A DNA stretch of 64,000 nt, taken from the NCBI RefSeq assembly GCF_002924445.1, contig NZ_PIGG01000010.1, positions 124,001 through 188,000 on the forward strand. Direction: 5' to 3'. Origin of the DNA: Minwuia thermotolerans. Its GTDB lineage: Bacteria > Pseudomonadota > Alphaproteobacteria > Minwuiales > Minwuiaceae. Both the position numbers and the translations under genes were made by a program. Positions 1-8,784 of the stretch are shown here, in pieces; the first letter of the stretch is position 1; each line of letters begins with the position of its first letter. Below the pieces are notes generated by a model. That model did no database searches and was not told where the DNA came from. It saw nothing but the letters and a program-made list of their open reading frames with translations.

Positions 1-337
1 AGTAGTCCAGGATCAGGGTGTTGCGGGCGCGACGCGCGGCGGCGTCGCCATTGGCTGTCAGCGCCGCCAGCATCTCGTCCATGACCCCGTAGGTCACGCG
101 GTGCGGCCCCTCGCCATTGGCGTAGAGGCCGCAGATCGTGCCGATCGCGCTGCCGACCGCCTGACCTCCGAGCTGCGGCGAGGCGTCGACAACGATCACG
201 CGCTGGCCCAGCGCGCGCGCCTCGAGCGCGGCCGAAAGGCCCGCGGCGCCCGACCCCACGACGCAGAGATCGGCCTCCAGCGAACGCACGGCCCCTGCCG
301 GCCGACGAACGGTGATCATCCCCGGATGTTGCGCCAT
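1..337 (-). CDS. FAD-dependent oxidoreductase, N-terminal part (cut by window edge)
   Basis: The first 112 codons of a flavoprotein that runs off the left edge. After about 20 residues comes a dinucleotide-binding fold with the VVGSGAAGLSAAL motif, an acidic strand end (VVDAS) and a LGGQAVGSAIGTICGLY segment typical of FAD-dependent oxidoreductases (FAD_oxidored-like). The ATG at 337-335 is preferred over an in-frame ATG at 343-341 because the GGAGG lies about 9 bases from the former and only 3 from the latter. It is transcribed divergently from the flavin monooxygenase at 448, so both may share the 110-base control region. The substrate cannot be told from this fragment. Confidence 0.75.
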   Translation of the reverse strand, partial: MAQHPGMITVRRPAGAVRSLEADLCVVGSGAAGLSAALEARALGQRVIVVDASPQLGGQAVGSAIGTICGLYANGEGPHRVTYGVMDEMLAALTANGDAAARRARNTLILDY

Positions 338-447
338 TGACATTCTCCTCCCTGTTTCGCCGAACTATAGAGAAAGGCGCACCGGGCCGCATTGTCCCGC
401 CATTGCGGAACACCTAAGAAGGTTCCGGCTCCGGGAGGGGAGATACA

Positions 448-1632
448 ATGGCGCGGGCGGAACACATCATCGTCGCGGGCGGCGGCATCGGCGGCCTGGC
501 AGCGGCGCTGGGGCTGTCGTCGAAGGGCTTCCGCGTCACGGTGCTGGAACAGGCCCCAGCCTTCGGCGAGATCGGCGCCGGCATCCAGCTCGGCCCCAAC
601 GCCTTCCATGCCTTCGACTGGCTGGGCGTCGGCGAGGGCGCGCGGGCGACGGCCGTCTACATCGACGGGCTGGTGCTGATGGACAGCCTGTCCGACGAGG
701 AGATCTGCCGGATACCGGTCGACGCGCCCTTCCGCAAGCGTTTCGGCAACCCCTATGCCGTCTGCCACCGGGCGGATCTCCACAAGGTGCTGCTTGACGC
801 CTGCGCGGCGCGGCCGAATGTGGCGCTGCTGACCGATCAGCGGATCACGGACTACACGCAGGACGGAGATACGGTCACGGTGCGCACCGCCGCGGGCGGA
901 AGTCATCGCGGCGATATACTGATCGGCGCCGACGGTCTCCGCTCGGCGGTGCGCGCGCAGCTCGTCGGCGACGGCGAGCCCCGGGTCTCCGGCCACACCA
1001 CCTACCGATCCGTCATTCCGGTCGAACGGATGCCCGAGGAATTGCGCTGGAACGCGGCGACGCTCTGGGCCGGGCCGAAATGCCATATCGTCCACTACCC
1101 GCTCAGCGGCTGGAAACTGTTCAACCTGGTGGTCACGTTCCATTCCGACGCCGACGAACCGGTGACCGGGGTTCCGGTGGACAAGGATTTCGTACGCAAG
1201 GGATTCGACCACATCGCCGACCGCCCCCGCGCCATCATCGACCTGGCCGACGACTGGCGGATGTGGGTGTTGTGCGACCGCGACCCTGACGGGAACTGGG
1301 TCGACGGGCGCGTGGCCCTGCTGGGCGATGCGGCGCATCCGATGCTGCAGTACATGGCGCAGGGCGCCTGCATGGCGCTGGAGGACGCGGTCTGCCTGTC
1401 GCACATGCTGGACAGCCATGCGGAAGCCGGGCGGGCCCTGCTGGCCTATCACGACATGCGTGTCGCGCGCACGGCCCGGGTTCAGCTCTCGTCGCGGCTG
1501 ATAGGCGACCATGTCTACCATGCCGCCGGTCCGGTCCGGCTGGTCCGCAACCAGATGCTGGGCGGACGCGACCGTGAGCAGCACTACGACAGCATCGCGT
1601 GGCTATATGGCGGAACGGGCCTCGCGCCCTGA
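448..1632 (+). CDS. FAD-dependent aromatic-ring monooxygenase, 3-hydroxybenzoate 6-hydroxylase-like
   Basis: A single-component class A flavin hydroxylase of 394 residues, the usual length. Visible motifs are the FAD-binding GGGIGG (residues 11-16), the DG motif GADGLRSAVRA (160-170) and the GD motif GDAAHP (293-298), followed by QYMAQGACMALEDAV, which closely resembles 3-hydroxybenzoate 6-monooxygenases (gentisate-forming) and salicylate hydroxylases. These enzymes use NAD(P)H and O2 to hydroxylate aromatic acids in the cytoplasm. GGGAGGGGAG precedes the start. No ring-cleavage gene is next to it, so the exact substrate is open; the divergent flavoprotein at 1-337 may belong to the same pathway. 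Confidence 0.8.
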   Translation: MARAEHIIVAGGGIGGLAAALGLSSKGFRVTVLEQAPAFGEIGAGIQLGPNAFHAFDWLGVGEGARATAVYIDGLVLMDSLSDEEICRIPVDAPFRKRFGNPYAVCHRADLHKVLLDACAARPNVALLTDQRITDYTQDGDTVTVRTAAGGSHRGDILIGADGLRSAVRAQLVGDGEPRVSGHTTYRSVIPVERMPEELRWNAATLWAGPKCHIVHYPLSGWKLFNLVVTFHSDADEPVTGVPVDKDFVRKGFDHIADRPRAIIDLADDWRMWVLCDRDPDGNWVDGRVALLGDAAHPMLQYMAQGACMALEDAVCLSHMLDSHAEAGRALLAYHDMRVARTARVQLSSRLIGDHVYHAAGPVRLVRNQMLGGRDREQHYDSIAWLYGGTGLAP

Positions 1633-1639
1633 GCAGAGG

Positions 1640-2215
1640 TCAGACGGACTGGGAGCCGCTGTCCGGTTCTCCGGTGGATATCAGGTCGACCTGACGGGCC
1701 ATCAGGCCCTTGTCACCCTCCTCGACCAGGGCCTGAACCTGCTGGCCGGGCTGCACGCTGGTCAGGCCGGCGCGGCGCAGCACCTCGATATGCAGGAAGA
1801 TGTCGGGCGTATTCTCGCCCACCGAGAGGAAGCCATATCCACGGATACGGTTGAACCACTTCACCGTGGCGACGATCGAATCCAGATCGCCCGATACCGG
1901 CTCTGGGGCCGGCCGGCCGGGCTCGCCGGCAGGCTGTCGCGCAGCGGATTGCGCGACCGCCGCCTCGTTCGCCGTCGCGGGCCGTACCTGAAGCACCGAA
2001 ACCGCCTGCAATCCGCGCGGGCCGTCGCTGACCTCGCACCAGATTTCCGAGCCTTCCTCGATGAAGGAAAGCCCGGCCTTGCGCAAACACGACAAATGCA
2101 GGAAGACATCGGAACCGTCCGGGGTGGTCACGAACCCGTAGCCCTTGACGTAGTTGAACCACTTGAGGCGACCGCCAACTTCGAACGTCTGCTTTTCAGC
2201 GACCTCGTGAGCCAT
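1640..2215 (-). CDS. Double cold-shock-domain protein
   Basis: A 191-residue protein with two cold-shock (OB-fold, nucleic-acid binding) domains. Domain 1 has [12 protein letters not shown] with RNP1 at 24-29 and VFLHL (RNP2) at 37-41; domain 2 has [13 protein letters not shown] at 118-130 and IFLHI at 139-143. A proline/alanine-rich linker of about 30 residues joins them. This two-domain form is common in alphaproteobacteria and is thought to act as an RNA chaperone. The ATG at 2215 is preferred over one at 2251 because GAGGAGG lies just upstream and the conserved part starts there. The AT-rich stretch at 2255-2340 probably holds its promoter. It converges with the monooxygenase, 7 bases away. 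Confidence 0.85.
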   Translation of the reverse strand: MAHEVAEKQTFEVGGRLKWFNYVKGYGFVTTPDGSDVFLHLSCLRKAGLSFIEEGSEIWCEVSDGPRGLQAVSVLQVRPATANEAAVAQSAARQPAGEPGRPAPEPVSGDLDSIVATVKWFNRIRGYGFLSVGENTPDIFLHIEVLRRAGLTSVQPGQQVQALVEEGDKGLMARQVDLISTGEPDSGSQSV

Positions 2216-2383
2216 GCCCCTCCTCACATCGGTCTCGTGTACTGGCACCATAGCCTACGCAACGCGTTAAAGTAACATAATCAAGTGTCGATACGAAAGC
2301 GTAAATATGAATGAGCCATCCATATTGAAACCCGCTCCGGTATCGGAAATACCTTATTACCGCCGGGTTACGACGTCAAAGAA

Positions 2384-4630
2384 ATGAAACAGAGCGCCGG
2401 GGACTGGCTGGAGGCTGCACAACCCGCTTTGGAAGCGGAGGCGGCTGGTCTGTTTGCGACCGCCGCGCGCCACTGGCTGACCCTGGTTCGCCGCCATCCG
2501 GAAGACGCGGAACTGCGCTGGCGCCACGCCGAGGCGCTGCGTCTCGACGGGGACAGGGACGGCGCGCGCCAGGCACTGCGCAAGGCGCTGGTCACGCGCC
2601 CCGATCACGCCGGCGCCGCCTTCCGATTCGCCGAGATGCTGTTTCAGGACGGCGACGCCGCCGAGGGCATGGTCTGGCTGAAACGGATCATGGCGCGGCG
2701 GCCCGACGACGACGAGCTGCGGATCGGCGTACTGGAGTTCTGCGCCCGCCACGGCATGATCGGCCAGGTCCGGGTGCAAGCGGAACGCATGCTTCGCGGC
2801 GACCAGCCGCCTTCGGCCCGGCTGTCGACAGCGCTTGCCTTCCTGTTCGGCTGCATGGGCGATCACGGCCGGGCGCTGGAGGCGGCCCGCGCGGCCATGG
2901 CCGCGCGGAAGGCGCCGGCGAGAAGCGCCCTGCTCGCCGCACACTACGCCGAACTGGCCGGCGCCCCAGAGGAAGCCGGACGCATCCTCGGAGAACTGAT
3001 CGACGGGACGCCATCGGGCGCCGCCTATGGCCGCCGGGCGCGCGCGCTGGCCGAATCGGGTGAGGCGGATGCCGCCGCCGCCGCGATCGGTTCGGCGCTC
3101 CTGACCTTCGCAACGATGCCCGAGCATCTCGCCGACATGGCGCATATGCTTGCGGCGCCCCGGCACGCCCGGCTGTGCGGCGTCCTGCTCGATGCGCTGC
3201 AGGCCGGAGCCGCAGGCGGACGCGCCGACGCCCGGATCGCGCTGGCGCTGGTGCATTACCGGCTGGGAGACTCGCGTGAGACGGGCCGGCTGCTCGACGC
3301 GGACGCATCCATGCAGGGACACCCGGCGCTGGCCGTCGCCCGCGCGAACATCGCGGCCGCGGCGGATCTGCTGGAGGCCGGAAGCGGCACGATGCCGGCG
3401 GATGCCCTGGCGCGCGGCCTCCCCGGCCCGCCGCGCGGAACGCCTGCCGCCGCAGAAGGTCTCGTCGTGCTTCTCGACCGCGAAGGCTGGACCGGCCGCC
3501 AGCGCGGCGTCATGGAAGTGGCGAAGCTGGCCGCCGAGCGGCATGGCATGAAGGTGTCGGTCATCCAGCGCGCGCCGCCGGGGGTCGACGCCGCGGCCGC
3601 CGCAGACGCGGCGCGGCTCGCTGGCGCGCTCGCCGGCATTGCCGACTATGTCGTCCTGGACCCCGCCGGGGCGTCGCCGGCGGAGGATTCGGCGCTCGGC
3701 TATCTCACGCCGGCGCTGGCCGCCGAAACCGGCGCGCTGCAGCACGCCATCGCCGAAAGGCGGCCGGCGGCGGTCCATCTCGCCAGCGCAGGGATGATGA
3801 TGGCCGGCGGGCTCGGCGCGGTCATGGCCGGCGTGCCGCGCCTGTTCCTGCACGCGGGCGCGGACTGGCTGAGCGATGGCCCGCAGGGAAGCCGGGCCTT
3901 CCGCTCGGCGTTCGCCCATCTGGCGCGCCGGTCTCAGGTCCGGGTCGTGGCTGCGTCCGATGCGAGCGGCGAGGCTCTGAGAGCCTATGCGCCAGAAGGC
4001 GCGCGCCGACCGTTGCTGATCCCCACCGCCGTCGACAGCCGGGATCTGCGGCGGCGTTCCGGCGGGCGGGAAAGGCGGCGCGCCGCCGAACTGCTGGAAC
4101 TCGGCGAGGGCGCAGATTTCCTTTCGGTTTTCGGCGCGTTGACCGAAGAGGCCGGACTGGCGGACCTGCTCGAGCGCCTCGACGCAGATGCCCTGCCGCC
4201 GCGCATCGTGCTCTGGCGCCACGCCCCCGGCCCGGCGGCCCTCACCGGCCTGGGCGGGTCCGCCGGCGCGGCCCTGAGGCGGCGGCGCTGGCCGATCGAG
4301 CCGGCCCCTTTTCTGGGTCACGCCCGGCTGGCCATCGCCTGGAACGCCACCGAGCGCCACCGTCTGAGCGTCCTGCAACATGTGATCATGGGCGTGCCGG
4401 TTCTGCTGGCCGATTCCCCGGATCTGGAGGATCTCGCGGGCCCCGACGGCGCTGCCATGGCGCTCGCCACGTCCGAGCCGGACGCCGCGGCCCGGGAAAC
4501 GGCGCGCTGGCTCGGCGATGCGGCGCTGCGGCGGGTGACGGCGGAGGCGGCGGCGCGCAACGTGCGCCGCGTCCACAATGTCGAGCGGGCCCTGCGCCGG
4601 GTGATCCGTCTTCACCCCCGCAACGTGTAA
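2384..4630 (+). CDS. TPR-repeat protein with C-terminal glycosyltransferase-like domain
   Basis: A 748-residue soluble protein. The first roughly 340 residues are helical with TPR-like repeats (for example RHPEDAELRWRHAEALRLDG and KALVTRPDHAGAAFRFAEML). The C-terminal part (about 355-740) reads VVLLDREGWTGRQRGVMEVAKLA, then alternating strands and helices, LIPTAVDS and FLSVFGALTEEAGLADLL, which looks like a GT-B fold glycosyltransferase. No signal peptide or membrane span is seen. It might glycosylate a surface polymer or protein, but donor and acceptor are unknown. The start has no clear Shine-Dalgarno and the upstream 130 bases are AT-rich. A long open frame on the opposite strand (2357-4777) is judged a shadow. 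Confidence 0.65.
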   Translation: MKQSAGDWLEAAQPALEAEAAGLFATAARHWLTLVRRHPEDAELRWRHAEALRLDGDRDGARQALRKALVTRPDHAGAAFRFAEMLFQDGDAAEGMVWLKRIMARRPDDDELRIGVLEFCARHGMIGQVRVQAERMLRGDQPPSARLSTALAFLFGCMGDHGRALEAARAAMAARKAPARSALLAAHYAELAGAPEEAGRILGELIDGTPSGAAYGRRARALAESGEADAAAAAIGSALLTFATMPEHLADMAHMLAAPRHARLCGVLLDALQAGAAGGRADARIALALVHYRLGDSRETGRLLDADASMQGHPALAVARANIAAAADLLEAGSGTMPADALARGLPGPPRGTPAAAEGLVVLLDREGWTGRQRGVMEVAKLAAERHGMKVSVIQRAPPGVDAAAAADAARLAGALAGIADYVVLDPAGASPAEDSALGYLTPALAAETGALQHAIAERRPAAVHLASAGMMMAGGLGAVMAGVPRLFLHAGADWLSDGPQGSRAFRSAFAHLARRSQVRVVAASDASGEALRAYAPEGARRPLLIPTAVDSRDLRRRSGGRERRRAAELLELGEGADFLSVFGALTEEAGLADLLERLDADALPPRIVLWRHAPGPAALTGLGGSAGAALRRRRWPIEPAPFLGHARLAIAWNATERHRLSVLQHVIMGVPVLLADSPDLEDLAGPDGAAMALATSEPDAAARETARWLGDAALRRVTAEAAARNVRRVHNVERALRRVIRLHPRNV

Positions 4631-4734
4631 GTTTCGCTGGTCATACGCAGTTGCATCGGGGTCCGCCGCCGGGATAAGCATTGGCAATGCTCCGGCGACC
4701 GCCGGATGGAACGCCAAGGGGGATGGCAGTCGGA

Positions 4735-5241
4735 ATGTCGCGCGCTCTGGGTTTGCTGGTGGTGCTTGCCGCGACATGGCTGCTGCTCTCCGGCATCTAC
4801 GACCATGCCCTGCTCTACTGGCTTGGCGCCGCCTCGGTCATCGCCTGCGTGTTGCTGGCCGCCCGTATGGACGTGGTCGACCATGAAGGTGTGCCCTTCG
4901 ACCTGGGCTGGCGCATCCTGGTCTACTGGCCTTGGCTGTTCGTCGAGATCGTGAAGGCGAATATCGACGTCGTCGGCCGGCTCATGCGCCTCAATCCGGC
5001 CATCTCGCCGACCCTGATCCGTTCCTTGCCGCTGCAGAAGACCGATCTGGCGAAAGTGACCTACGCCAACTCGATCACCCTCACGCCCGGCACATTCTCG
5101 ATCGACATCGACCACGAGCACGGCATTCTCGTCCATGCGCTGTCGCGCGAAGGCGCCGAAAGCGTGCTTTCGGACGACATGAACCGCCGCTGCGAACGCC
5201 TGGAGAGCACTCGTCTGCACCGCAAGGCGGGTGTGAAATGA
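4735..5241 (+). CDS. mrpE: Mrp-type Na+/H+ antiporter subunit E
   Basis: MnhE/MrpE family, 168 residues, first gene of the antiporter operon. Two or three hydrophobic N-terminal segments are followed by the family motif NSITLTPGTFSIDI and a short cytoplasmic tail. MrpE is needed for assembly of the multi-subunit antiporter in the inner membrane and equals MbhA of membrane-bound hydrogenases. The ATG at 4735 is chosen because AAGGGGG sits about 10 bases upstream; the in-frame ATG at 4723 abuts it directly. It overlaps mrpF by ATGA at 5238-5241, so translation is probably coupled. Confidence 0.88.
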   Translation: MSRALGLLVVLAATWLLLSGIYDHALLYWLGAASVIACVLLAARMDVVDHEGVPFDLGWRILVYWPWLFVEIVKANIDVVGRLMRLNPAISPTLIRSLPLQKTDLAKVTYANSITLTPGTFSIDIDHEHGILVHALSREGAESVLSDDMNRRCERLESTRLHRKAGVK

Positions 5242-5516
5242 CCATGTTCGCCGCGGCAGCGCTGGGCCTGCTTACCGCCATGGCGCTGGCCATCGTCCGC
5301 GCCCTGCTGGGCCCGACGATCTATGACCGAATCATGGCCGTGAACATGTTCGGGACCAAGACGGTGCTGTTGATCGCCGTGCTCGGATTTCTCGCCGGCC
5401 GGCCGGATTTCCTGGACCTCGCGCTGCTCTACGCGCTGATGAACTTCATCGGCACCATCGCGGTGCTGAAATACGTCCGCTACCGCGATCTCGGGCAATC
5501 GAGGTACGGCGAATGA
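5238..5516 (+). CDS. mrpF: Mrp-type Na+/H+ antiporter subunit F
   Basis: MrpF/MnhF family, 92 residues with three predicted membrane helices (about 3-22, 34-54 and 59-80). The GPTIYDRIMAVN motif after helix 1 is a family signature. It is a small structural subunit of the inner-membrane antiporter and corresponds to MbhB. The ATG at 5238 lies inside the stop of mrpE (ATGA overlap), and the 3' end overlaps mrpG in the same way, which fixes both ends well. Confidence 0.9.
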   Translation: MTMFAAAALGLLTAMALAIVRALLGPTIYDRIMAVNMFGTKTVLLIAVLGFLAGRPDFLDLALLYALMNFIGTIAVLKYVRYRDLGQSRYGE

Positions 5517-5857
5517 GTCTCTGGGCCGAAATCCTGGTCTGGATCCTGGTGGGCTCGGGGGCTTTCTTCACAATCGTCGGCGCCTGGGGCGTCGTGCGCC
5601 TGCCCGACCTTTACACGCGCATGCATGCGGCCAGCGTCACCGACACGCTGGCGACGTTCCTCATCCTGGCCGGCTGCGCCGTGCCGGTGCTGCTCGCGGG
5701 CGACTGGCTGATCGCGATCAAGCTGTTCTTCATCCTGGTCTTCCTCTGGTTCACCAGTCCGATGGCCTCCTACGCACTGGCGCATGCGGCCTTCTTCGAT
5801 GGCGACAAGCCCGTCCTCGACCATGACCTGACCGAGGACAGGGAGGGGAGCGCATGA
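5513..5857 (+). CDS. mrpG: Mrp-type Na+/H+ antiporter subunit G
   Basis: MrpG/MnhG (PhaG) family, 114 residues with three membrane helices. The GVVRLPDLYTRMHAAS motif between helices 1 and 2 is diagnostic. It corresponds to MbhC. It starts at an ATGA overlap with mrpF and ends at an ATGA overlap with the DUF4040 gene, so this is one translationally coupled operon. The tail after residue 100 is acidic and probably cytoplasmic. Confidence 0.9.
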   Translation: MSLWAEILVWILVGSGAFFTIVGAWGVVRLPDLYTRMHAASVTDTLATFLILAGCAVPVLLAGDWLIAIKLFFILVFLWFTSPMASYALAHAAFFDGDKPVLDHDLTEDREGSA

Positions 5858-6429
5858 ACTGGGAAGCCATCATCAACATCGTCCTGCTGGCGCTGCTGGT
5901 GGTGATCACGCTCGGCATCCTGCGCCTGCGCAATCTGTTCGCCGTGGTCATGCTCTCGGGCATCTTCAGCCTGATCATGGCCTCGGTCTTCACGGTTCTC
6001 GACGCCGTCGACGTGGCTTTCACCGAGGCGGCGGTCGGGGCCGGCATTTCCACGATCCTGGCGCTGTCGACGCTGGCCCTGATCGACAACCGCCGGGAGA
6101 AAGTGCCATCCAGGCTGCGCTTCATGCCCCTGCTGGTTTCGGTGGCGACCGGCGCGGCCCTGCTGTGGGCGATGGGCGGCCTGCCGCCGGTGGGCGCCCC
6201 GGACACGCCGGCGCAGCAGCACGTGGCGCCTTACTACATCCAGCAGGCGCCGCAGGAGATCGACGTGCCCAATCTCGTCACCGCGGTGCTCGCCAGCTAT
6301 CGCGGCTTCGATACGCTGGGCGAGGTCGCGGTGATCTTCACCGCCGGCGTCGGCGTGATGTTCCTGCTCGGCACCCTGCCGGCGATCGGCGCGCGGCCCA
6401 GGCGACGGAAGGAGGGCGAGGAGGAATGA
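5854..6429 (+). CDS. DUF4040/MbhE-like protein, the split-off C-terminal part of MrpA
   Basis: 191 residues with about five membrane helices. The first half (about 1-80, RLRNLFAVVMLSGIFSLIMA, then FTEAAVGAGISTIL) matches the DUF4040 domain found at the C-terminal end of MrpA and as MbhD in membrane-bound hydrogenases. The second half, with ASYRGFDTLGEVAVIFTAG, matches the following MrpA/MbhE segment. Here MrpA is therefore not one large protein: its C-terminal portion is this gene, and an N-terminal-like partner is encoded at 8781-10262. Position between mrpG and mrpB is the same as mbhD-mbhE in Mbh operons. Confidence 0.85.
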   Translation: MNWEAIINIVLLALLVVITLGILRLRNLFAVVMLSGIFSLIMASVFTVLDAVDVAFTEAAVGAGISTILALSTLALIDNRREKVPSRLRFMPLLVSVATGAALLWAMGGLPPVGAPDTPAQQHVAPYYIQQAPQEIDVPNLVTAVLASYRGFDTLGEVAVIFTAGVGVMFLLGTLPAIGARPRRRKEGEEE

Positions 6430-6893
6430 TTCATCACCTGATTCCGCGCGTCCTCTCGAAGCTGCTGATCCCGTTCATCGTGCTGTTCGGCTTCTACGTG
6501 CAGTTCCATGGCGACTTCGGACCCGGGGGCGGCTTCCAGGCCGGCGTGATCGTTGCCGCCGGGATCATCCTCTACGCACTGATCTATGGCCTCGACGCCG
6601 CCGAGACCGTGATTTCACCCGGGGTGGTCGGCGTGATCATGGCGCTGGGCCTGTTGCTATACGCCGGCGTGGGTGTCGCCACCATGGCGCTGGGCGCGGA
6701 GTTCCTGAACTACAACGCCCTCGACAGCCACGATCCCGTGCACGGCCAGCACATGGGCATCCTGATCATCGAATTCGGCGTCGGGGTGACCGTGGCCGCG
6801 GTGATGCTGACGATCTTCTTCAAGTTCGCCGACCGGCTGAAGCTGATCCGCGATCTGGAACAGATGCACGGCGACGACGAGGACGTCCGATGA
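6426..6893 (+). CDS. mrpB: Mrp-type Na+/H+ antiporter subunit B
   Basis: MnhB/MrpB family, 155 residues with four membrane helices. The motif GDFGPGGGFQAGVIVAAGIIL after helix 1 is the family hallmark. It corresponds to MbhF. The ATG lies in an ATGA overlap with the DUF4040 gene, and the end overlaps mrpC, again by ATGA. A charged tail (EQMHGDDEDVR) follows the last helix. Confidence 0.9.
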   Translation: MIHHLIPRVLSKLLIPFIVLFGFYVQFHGDFGPGGGFQAGVIVAAGIILYALIYGLDAAETVISPGVVGVIMALGLLLYAGVGVATMALGAEFLNYNALDSHDPVHGQHMGILIIEFGVGVTVAAVMLTIFFKFADRLKLIRDLEQMHGDDEDVR

Positions 6894-7279
6894 CCGGTCT
6901 GGAGCAGTACAATTACTGGATCTTCGCGATCCTGCTGACGATCGGCATCTATATCGCCATCAGCCGCGGAAATCTGGTCAAGAAGGTGGTCGGTCTGAAC
7001 ATCTTCCAGGCCAGCGCCTTCCTGCTCTACATCAGCTCAGGCAAGATCTGGGGCGGCACCGCGCCGATCCTGATGAAGGGGGCCGACGCGACCTACGCCA
7101 ACCCCCTGCCGCACGTGCTGATCCTGACTGCCATCGTCGTCGGCGTGGCGACCACGGCCATCGGCCTGGCGCTGGTGGTCCGCATCAAGGAAGCCTACGG
7201 CACGATCGAGGAGGATGACGTGCTGGCCGCCGAGGCCGCCTTCGAGGCGGAGATGCGGCAGGAGGCCAGGCAGTCATGA
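6890..7279 (+). CDS. mrpC: Mrp-type Na+/H+ antiporter subunit C (NuoK-like)
   Basis: 129 residues, three membrane helices, homologous to NuoK of complex I and to MbhG. Motifs are RGNLVKKVVGLNIFQASAFL after helix 1 and DATYANPLPHVLILTAIVVGVA, where the proline and histidine near PLPHVLILTAIVVG are family signatures. The acidic tail is longer than needed for the fold. ATGA overlaps tie it to mrpB upstream and to the next antiporter subunit downstream. Confidence 0.9.
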   Translation: MTGLEQYNYWIFAILLTIGIYIAISRGNLVKKVVGLNIFQASAFLLYISSGKIWGGTAPILMKGADATYANPLPHVLILTAIVVGVATTAIGLALVVRIKEAYGTIEEDDVLAAEAAFEAEMRQEARQS

Positions 7280-8784
7280 GCGCCACGGGGGGCGCACTGA
7301 GCCTGATGGACAACCTGCCCGCGCTGCAGGTCGCCGTGCCGCTGATTGCGGCTCCGATCTGCACCTTCCTGCGCTTCCGCAACGGGGCCTGGGCCTTCGC
7401 GCTGCTGGTCAGCGCCGCGGTGTTCTGGATGTCCTGGCTGCTGCTGCAGCAGGTGCTCGTCGACGGCGTCATCTCCTATCACATGGGCGGATGGGCGCCG
7501 CCGATCGGCATCGAGTACCGCGTCGACCGGGTCAACGCCTTCGTCATCCTGATCGTGGCCATGATCTCGCTGATCACCCTGCCCTTCGCCAAGGCGACGG
7601 TGGAACGGGAGGTGCCGGCGGACAAGCATCACCTGTTCTACGCCGCGTGGCTGCTCTGCATCACCGGCCTGCTGGGCATCGCGATCACCGGCGATGCCTT
7701 CAACGTCTTCGTCTTCCTGGAGATATCGTCCCTGTCGAGCTACGTGCTGATCGCCGCCGGGCGCGACCCGAGGGCGCTGACGGCGTCGTTCCAGTATCTG
7801 ATCCTCGGCACGCTGGGCGCGACCTTCATCCTGATCGGCGTCGGCCTGCTCTACATCATGACCGGCACGCTCAACATGATGGACCTCGCCGACCGGATCC
7901 CGGCGATCGCCCACACGACTCCGGTCCGGGCGGCGGCCGGCTTCCTGACCGTGGGCATTGCGCTGAAAGCGGCGCTGTTCCCGGCGCATTTCTGGCTGCC
8001 CAACGGCTACGCCTTCAGCCCCAATGCGGTCTCGGTCCTGCTCTCGGCGACGGCGACCAAGGTCTCGATCTACCTGCTGCTGCGCTTCGAGCTCACGGTC
8101 TTCGGCGACGTCGACGCGGTGGGGGATTTCAGCTTCGCCAACCTGCTGCTGCCCTTCGCCGTCGCCGCCTTCGTCCTCGGCTCCGTTTCGGCGATCTTCC
8201 AGAGCGACGTCAAGCGGCTGCTGGCCTATTCGTCGGTGGCGCAGATCGGCTACATGATCGCCGGCCTCGGCCTCGGCTCGGTCGACGGCGTGACGGCCGG
8301 CATCGTGCACCTGTTCAACCACGCACTGATGAAGGCGGCGCTCTTCATGGCCGCCGGCGCGGTGTTCATGCGGGCCGGCGGCGTGCAGCTCGCCAACTTC
8401 GCGGGCATGGGCCGGCGCATGCCGCTGACCATGTTCGCCTTCGTGCTGGCGGGACTGAGCCTGATCGGGGTGCCGCTGACCGTCGGCTTCGTTTCCAAGT
8501 GGTATCTGGTGCTCGCCGCGCTGCAGACCGGACCCGGGGGGTACGTTCTCACCGGCCTGATCCTGGCCAGTTCCCTGCTCTCGGTCATCTATGTCTGGCG
8601 CGTCGTCGAGGTCGCCTATCTGCGCGATCCCGAACCCGATGCGCCGCGCCACGAGGCGCCGCTGTCGGTGCTCGCGCCCATGTGGCTGCTGGTCGTGGCC
8701 TGCTTCTGGTTCGGCATCGACAGCAGCTTCACCGTCGGCATCGCCCGCGATGCCGCGATCCAGCTCATGGGGCCGGGCCAGTGA
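7276..8784 (+). CDS. mrpD: Mrp-type antiporter subunit D, proton-conducting channel 1
   Basis: 502 residues, about 14 membrane helices, the NuoM/MrpD proton-translocating family. The key charged residues of the channel are present: the helix-5 glutamate in VFLEISSLSSY and lysines in GIALKAALFPAHFWLP and SATATKVSIYLLL. The QSDVKRLLAYSSVAQIGY segment is also typical. It corresponds to MbhH by position (after mrpC). The start overlaps mrpC by ATGA; the stop overlaps the GTG start of the next gene. Confidence 0.9.
   Translation: MSATGGALSLMDNLPALQVAVPLIAAPICTFLRFRNGAWAFALLVSAAVFWMSWLLLQQVLVDGVISYHMGGWAPPIGIEYRVDRVNAFVILIVAMISLITLPFAKATVEREVPADKHHLFYAAWLLCITGLLGIAITGDAFNVFVFLEISSLSSYVLIAAGRDPRALTASFQYLILGTLGATFILIGVGLLYIMTGTLNMMDLADRIPAIAHTTPVRAAAGFLTVGIALKAALFPAHFWLPNGYAFSPNAVSVLLSATATKVSIYLLLRFELTVFGDVDAVGDFSFANLLLPFAVAAFVLGSVSAIFQSDVKRLLAYSSVAQIGYMIAGLGLGSVDGVTAGIVHLFNHALMKAALFMAAGAVFMRAGGVQLANFAGMGRRMPLTMFAFVLAGLSLIGVPLTVGFVSKWYLVLAALQTGPGGYVLTGLILASSLLSVIYVWRVVEVAYLRDPEPDAPRHEAPLSVLAPMWLLVVACFWFGIDSSFTVGIARDAAIQLMGPGQ

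Noticed and set aside
2357-4777. An 806-residue open frame on the minus strand
   Set aside because: It is antisense to the TPR-glycosyltransferase gene and very rich in Arg, Gly, Pro and His without any domain. Such shadows are expected in GC-rich DNA with strong third-position G/C.
7195-8652. A 485-residue minus-strand open frame across mrpD
   Set aside because: Charged, repetitive composition and antisense to a coupled antiporter gene.
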